Part shown: piece after piece, positions 62,601-64,000 of the stretch
Position numbering within the stretch: position 1 is the stretch's first letter
How the letters are laid out: each line of letters opens with the position of its first letter
Source: Clostridiales bacterium
Lineage (GTDB): Bacteria > Bacillota > Clostridia > Saccharofermentanales > Saccharofermentanaceae
Assembly: GCA_017515465.1 (NCBI GenBank)
Contig: JAFWFV010000021.1
Coordinates: 1 to 64,000, forward strand
DNA: 64,000 nt
Direction of reading: 5' to 3'
Notes under the pieces: model-generated
Told to the model about the DNA's origin: nothing
Database searches by the model: none
What the model saw: the letters and a program-made list of their open reading frames with translations, nothing else
Position numbers and translations under genes: made by a program

Positions 62601-64000
62601 AGTAATGCCGTTTAATGTAGTACTGCCCTGTGATACTGCCGCAATACCACCGATGTACATTCCGGCTATTTTGTTGTGAACATCCATGGTTCCGGCGATT
62701 GTAAGAGAGTTTACTCTGCCGATACCGGTCGTTCCGTTTCCAATCACAGCAAAAAGTCCATTATACGGATGATAATAGATTTGGCCAAGTCCCTCTCCCG
62801 TTGAGGAAGGAGTAATAGCTGTTCCACTTGAATCCTGCCCGTATTTTTCTCCGACAGCCAGAGTGATTATATGTGAACCGCCGTTAAGTGTTCCTGTAAA
62901 TATACCAACCGAAGATGAACCGTCACGCATGAAACCGGTAATACCTGTGCCTGCAAGAGAAATATCTGCAGTGAGATTAAGAGTGCTTCCCAGCAAAGCT
63001 GAACGGGTATTGGCATCACCTGAGGTGAACAGCAGGCAATCATAGCCTGCTCCCTGATTAAGCTGAATATTCAGCGCAGTCTTTGCAAAGGCCGCCTTCG
63101 TACCCATAGATGTCTCAGCTGCTTTCACGGTCACGGTATGATTAGTAGAATCCAGTGTAAGGATACCATTTGTAGCATCTTCAATATTCTCAATTCTTAC
63201 CACCTCGCCCCAAGTGCCAAGATCATCAACCTGGGAAGAATCAGAGCGCTTGAAAGTCCAGCCACTTTCATAAGCCGAGCCATTAGTGCCTGTTCCAAGA
63301 GCATAGGTAAGAACATTATCATTTACGCCGATAAGCTGTCCACCCTTCTGTGACTTTGCACCCGACATATCGGTCGTCCCGCTTAAACGCAGTACGCCTT
63401 TCGAAAAACTTCCTACAACGCCGCCACCTTTAAGAGACTCGCTACTATTGTTTAATGTGAAGTTGCCAAGATCGACAAAGACTCCGTGATCATCGGATGT
63501 CTTTCCGATCAGGCCGCCGAAATAAGCCGCAGAATCCTTCTTAGCGGTTCCGGTTGCATTAACAGTAAGTCCATCCGCCTTGATATAGGCAGCTGAATCC
63601 ACAATACCGATAGCTCCGCCAAAGGAGTCAAAAGACGCATTGGAAGCTGCGGTTATCGTCAGCCTGTCGAGGATAAGACTGTTGGTCAGAGCATCAGTTA
63701 AATACTTCCCGGCAATACCACCGAAGTATCCCGATGCTGCAGAACTGCCGGAACTGATGCTTACAGTTCCCGCATTACCAGTATTCTGTATCGTCAGCGA
63801 AATTGCTGCAGAGTCACCCTTATTATTCTCAAGTACTCCAAACACACCACCGCAATTAGTTGCAGTTACGGTAGCTGTAATATTGTAATTGCTCAGATCA
63901 AAGGCTGACGCTGAATTTGCATAATAACCGTAGAGACCGCCTGCGCCTGTGCTTCCGGTGACAGTTCCGCTGATTGCCTCGGGAGATGACAGACCCGAAA
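53649..64000 (-). CDS. Giant secreted beta-helix repeat protein (GLUG-like motifs), 5' end beyond the window
   Basis: More than 3440 residues are visible, and the frame stays open to base 64000, so the true start lies outside. A GTG at 63845 is internal. At least 15 GLUG-like turns recur (YFGGIAGKY, YYGGLIGEI, YAGGLVGLM, YVGGFIGYTG, NYGGGAIGQ), spaced irregularly and rich in Asn, Ser and Thr: a right-handed beta-helix of adhesin type. At 58390-58960 a beta-trefoil-like insert (KRYYMDVFNTGQYGFKA, GKYTISYVSNGALKYIGFT) precedes a Thr-rich linker. The C-terminus (about 53650-55500) has beta-domains but no sortase motif or membrane helix. More AT-rich than neighbours, suggesting acquisition. Confidence 0.85.
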   Translation of the reverse strand, partial: SGLSSPEAISGTVTGSTGAGGLYGYYANSASAFDLSNYNITATVTATNCGGVFGVLENNKGDSAAISLTIQNTGNAGTVSISSGSSAASGYFGGIAGKYLTDALTNSLILDRLTITAASNASFDSFGGAIGIVDSAAYIKADGLTVNATGTAKKDSAAYFGGLIGKTSDDHGVFVDLGNFTLNNSSESLKGGGVVGSFSKGVLRLSGTTDMSGAKSQKGGQLIGVNDNVLTYALGTGTNGSAYESGWTFKRSDSSQVDDLGTWGEVVRIENIEDATNGILTLDSTNHTVTVKAAETSMGTKAAFAKTALNIQLNQGAGYDCLLFTSGDANTRSALLGSTLNLTADISLAGTGITGFMRDGSSSVGIFTGTLNGGSHIITLAVGEKYGQDSSGTAITPSSTGEGLGQIYYHPYNGLFAVIGNGTTGIGRVNSLTIAGTMDVHNKIAGMYIGGIAAVSQGSTTLNGITANQTINYSEPSAVTGDSATGKNIGGLIGIVNGSNNGTIAITGTNTISTAINISGNYKGWTCVGAAIGKITSPQFTVNIAQDSSDKLTVSHTMTVANGTSVGTNADGGGLIGYITSGSDYTKRQVNINHLDFDRCTIVNKATTNGGGFLGYEWLDTDTTIDGLTVTDGTITNSSQNVGVMCYEATGRWKVKSLTITKMNMSSGAGTSLGMLVNKAYSGKNGLYLNVLRAGYTLTDKTGSSGITLPSSLGIYDELAAYSADDVIKGTYDSDHGAGVISINMNSGSGTKTKIREYSSSTENGTGTYQNQLTNASSALASAAKYPNAKTRYYYNLDVMDKTNSAEEDIMLWSVNQYAASNIKICFASSTSPFFLDSETNVDLSGYSYYPVYRVSSLSLKNINLNFGYSGIYTVEGNTTLNTDNYNRDPGEQNQHYLMQSGLFINGTEGSALTLNTVKLSGDFLENSTYKGVLFSGTTNGYITINGLELDGITPKYNNSGTISNYTNGYLLVNNVTREDSFKENIQITMQNVNTSNKYKVNDVTAKVSKSLFGDVYGPSIVIRIEGVRLDARRSDSVLTGTNKENLDNKYGTVNSIFTEATFFNSLKTTQTAGMIYNYTVDEDWGDGTPRNVTYGREVSESVEYQNKEKKYFNSDTFTHPITATGEYNFNLGWIPYVAIPYTANQTPDANGCFYRELKVNVPSTEYSEGCGTYNDPYIIDKGDKLVAIANLISDDSASNIYGLKSLQLPKSPDAYDSVAENTMGARWCNDKSDHAVFTYDEGIGKYKATIDGETKIWTVDNVRLYLANAYYKLTFSEDDANGNIVLNSSYIGLGGTAANYAFRGVIVGDPSYKIINNSQNPLVNVSNGCVVKDVNVEVNADITLNQDNNGSTNAYFGYDSKCKYYGGLIGEIMGGDNIIDNSYVNFDSTTITLTGSNGTIVPVGGDVGVIVYGGLVFKNIDARKTTLAQTHLNVVYNGSMGTTTSGINLASETKSDGNKNQEAWAAIYVNPLVGRVINGYAVNETGGYAKDASGAAVTQFSVTEDGHYHDDGNSSRSGVTHTLRNGTKHYTIADLNPNLDEKLDVTSIPESGSVNGSINVPNSQALFVLSLITQSGAGTAQTLNDPNSGGTHNDDTVVTSDVTDESGNRTIRQTRTITDIDDSMSSYPCSLSYGNYDGNIYGMSHTATYEDVGTDSSSSSDYTTYVGYDTAANIALPYIISHYTVGGLKIISTSVEGDPVVVESTLPGSIDPFTGTDLDGKSLAISVYANNNKRYYMDVFNTGQYGFKATENIDDATVLLFTRQKSGEHAGKYTISYVSNGALKYIGFTNNSRNLISSDNPLYFSIYTEGGNWKIEGEPTGAGTETRRFLALRNPGQSSMGFTGQNKGPDGNIDFYIETPGPTVTTTTITTTVTNTNTIAYPARCVTSTMGYYDINLSTSVSYQLPDSFRGLGCVGIYDTVANVGAKYGMKIDTFDGKGCTIDQDVYLNKFQTDNYFDVLHAGTTQDLSSDSQEYYGNVTGGTNDNHGIGLFDNVITKDSSSQIKDFILSGSVNTEIFNNTYATHNQELALVTTGRSQKSLWLSVGGVCGWSGNGISLTFNKIRLNNLMVNGADFVGGLLGFSGTSDTTVLVTVRECSATNISIKMSSANAIEWGSNTADNSSRARNGMGCFVGKVLEGGVRIFGTAGTTETTLNEDLTKFSTVTIKDFGFADDSIEYYTTAGGLVGFAGNGCKVYDMKVMPAEGETITIGSDKTRYAGGLVGLMQPKDKGGNSCETVFYNCTVQEINVNGHYAGGFYGGKWINEWSPYSIKIDNCKMVGNTSSNNTITGNNMANNGYAGGFLGCGNVYTDGNPNIEISDSKVSNYTITSNASTAYVGGFIGYTGAQAANKSITCYIHDSSVEDCTIGAGNNYGGGAIGQVVRRSTSSNNKILGYNIKLDTVIIGSNNKGAWIGYVDSSDNTTDIKFAGVGIYGNGYERNVGNRATFSNASFVFADYGEACGGSIPEGETELEYSTDISTFNNTDNVIMPKYPYVNINPQSSMGDDEIISSDAAVLSDSASTSADYSGKTAEETMALKIYEDTKLTDTSATNYSRRYTTFSDDTIYNNHTISYYMQRMVGNDGDRISNYYDEKGYTSAQAYDNFACIVIANNNTQETTNLINRYAQLVTNTETDYVGTDANDSYFDIVINTCKLDGGKFVIDTTRTSTQHGLSYSGGELSLNGAYADSSSVNGETFTLVDIQFKDPLHTDKVAYHLYIPVYTIKEMEITFTAAVLNGTDSASYTAYGTPDVNPYSTRLSETGLDTHVDNLNTWYTTYIRYTYNRSDIVALINSGNLNWSHNKYFYLDKTSHNATSMLPANAYMILVDPNGDHDKKYQVELNETDFARNSVTVTTGNTSETTTRIRFDLTKFTDRNDNPFEVSTLNELIAMKLTAVEPEVANTGMYNEYSGEGTPENTGATHYIYTENSAGVKTYYEYVGNGGAYNISLESGDIYENYYISIYVPGSGNDNSLYGYYIRTPESFAAPSYASGTNNAITKSAKVNCYYASGNYNGENAVNRQVYIGNLFDQTTSLTVLPNNLEIDAGNHTLNIYATTTITAKDVNIVSILNSVNADIYHSFNLYLDRKGEDGNMLNTIYGIENDGIKAWYSVGTPIPTDTEDMEGFTQINTSDIHREDSYINVVTVNGGNTVLSSSGVTIYSRIRLDFDNYIAEFPQKVNADTGVSVRAASNLAYDADSLAFSSMSVPIEELDANKHIFYRQSYESATLSYNGRYELDSYDTDGYPSENYSRLGVSGRYSMNEYMPIDTIAQYYVQNIEGALSDATTLQLTLSLQKKTDSPAGGPYTSASYQNVSSLNSYWGAVRRDSSTHEVTPNDSGAPVTEANTTNLRIVCGDYDAIVPIPNNTGETFTLTIPKPASGFPVDENGYINIYIGFNAKTGDDFTEYANYKVILAVSLLDASNDTINGSYASDSLIYTNAKVNHEFLKLN

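Noticed and set aside
63649..63845. Taking the codon at 63845 as the start of the giant protein
   Set aside because: It is GTG without a Shine-Dalgarno, and the frame continues without a stop to the window edge with the same Gly/Asn/Thr-rich composition.

Overview
The window reads as chromosome of an anaerobic, fermentative Firmicute of class Clostridia, probably host-associated. Support: a cleavable N-terminal extension on L27 with the Prp protease beside it, an L21 leader, families typical of Clostridia (DUF951, DUF1385/YqhQ, DUF4364, CPBP, two YitT/YczE-type membrane proteins), a three-subunit [FeFe] hydrogenase, and a Gram-positive covalently assembled pilus. No rRNA, tRNA or other marker allows a species call.

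Layout. 0.1-2.5 kb: rplU-prp-rpmA-obgE behind a strong promoter and an L21 leader. 2.5-7.1 kb: ybaK, a frameshifted Kef/Nha-type antiporter, murC and an unknown membrane protein, tightly packed. 7.3-16 kb: a VOC-domain protein, a YczE-like protein, DUF951, a PrmC lacking its N-terminal domain, DUF1385, an Fe-S aldo/keto reductase, an SPFH protein with three zinc ribbons, and a lipid-flavoured operon (MarR, acyl carrier protein, lipid kinase, P-loop ATPase). 16-18 kb: CPBP protease converging on a YitT-family protein. 18-27 kb: a pilus operon (SipA-like chaperone, major pilin, class B sortase, minor pilin, 1941-residue tip adhesin), laid out much like the FCT-3/4 loci of Streptococcus pyogenes. 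27-33 kb: pgi, a DUF4364 regulator probably translated from a leaderless mRNA, gpsA, a sortase-anchored surface protein and rpsU (57 residues). 33-37 kb: hydCBA, encoding a probable electron-bifurcating hydrogenase. 37-45.4 kb: an accessory region with two toxin-antitoxin pairs (MntA/HepT and RelBE-type), a frameshifted MATE pump, an AAA/DUF4143 ATPase, an FAD dehydrogenase, an internally duplicated unknown protein, a predicted PD-(D/E)XK nuclease, degenerate gene fragments and several repeat structures. 45.4-50.6 kb: hpf, a YwaF-like protein, thiT under a TPP riboswitch, and an acetyltransferase/M24 peptidase/hydrolase operon. 50.8-53.6 kb: galK-galT. 53.6 kb to the edge: a giant secreted repeat protein, open at its 5' end.

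How it fits together. Sugars enter glycolysis through galKT and pgi, and reduced carriers could be reoxidised by HydABC with H2 release. The pilus, the anchored surface protein and the giant repeat protein make a sizeable surface/adhesion repertoire; the tip adhesin and the giant protein appear to carry a similar beta-trefoil-like module. The most notable features are the pilus locus whose SipA-like protein lacks the catalytic lysine, the giant repeat protein, and the 37-45 kb region, where sequence fragments record a tandem duplication and deletion of the FAD-dehydrogenase/MATE module.
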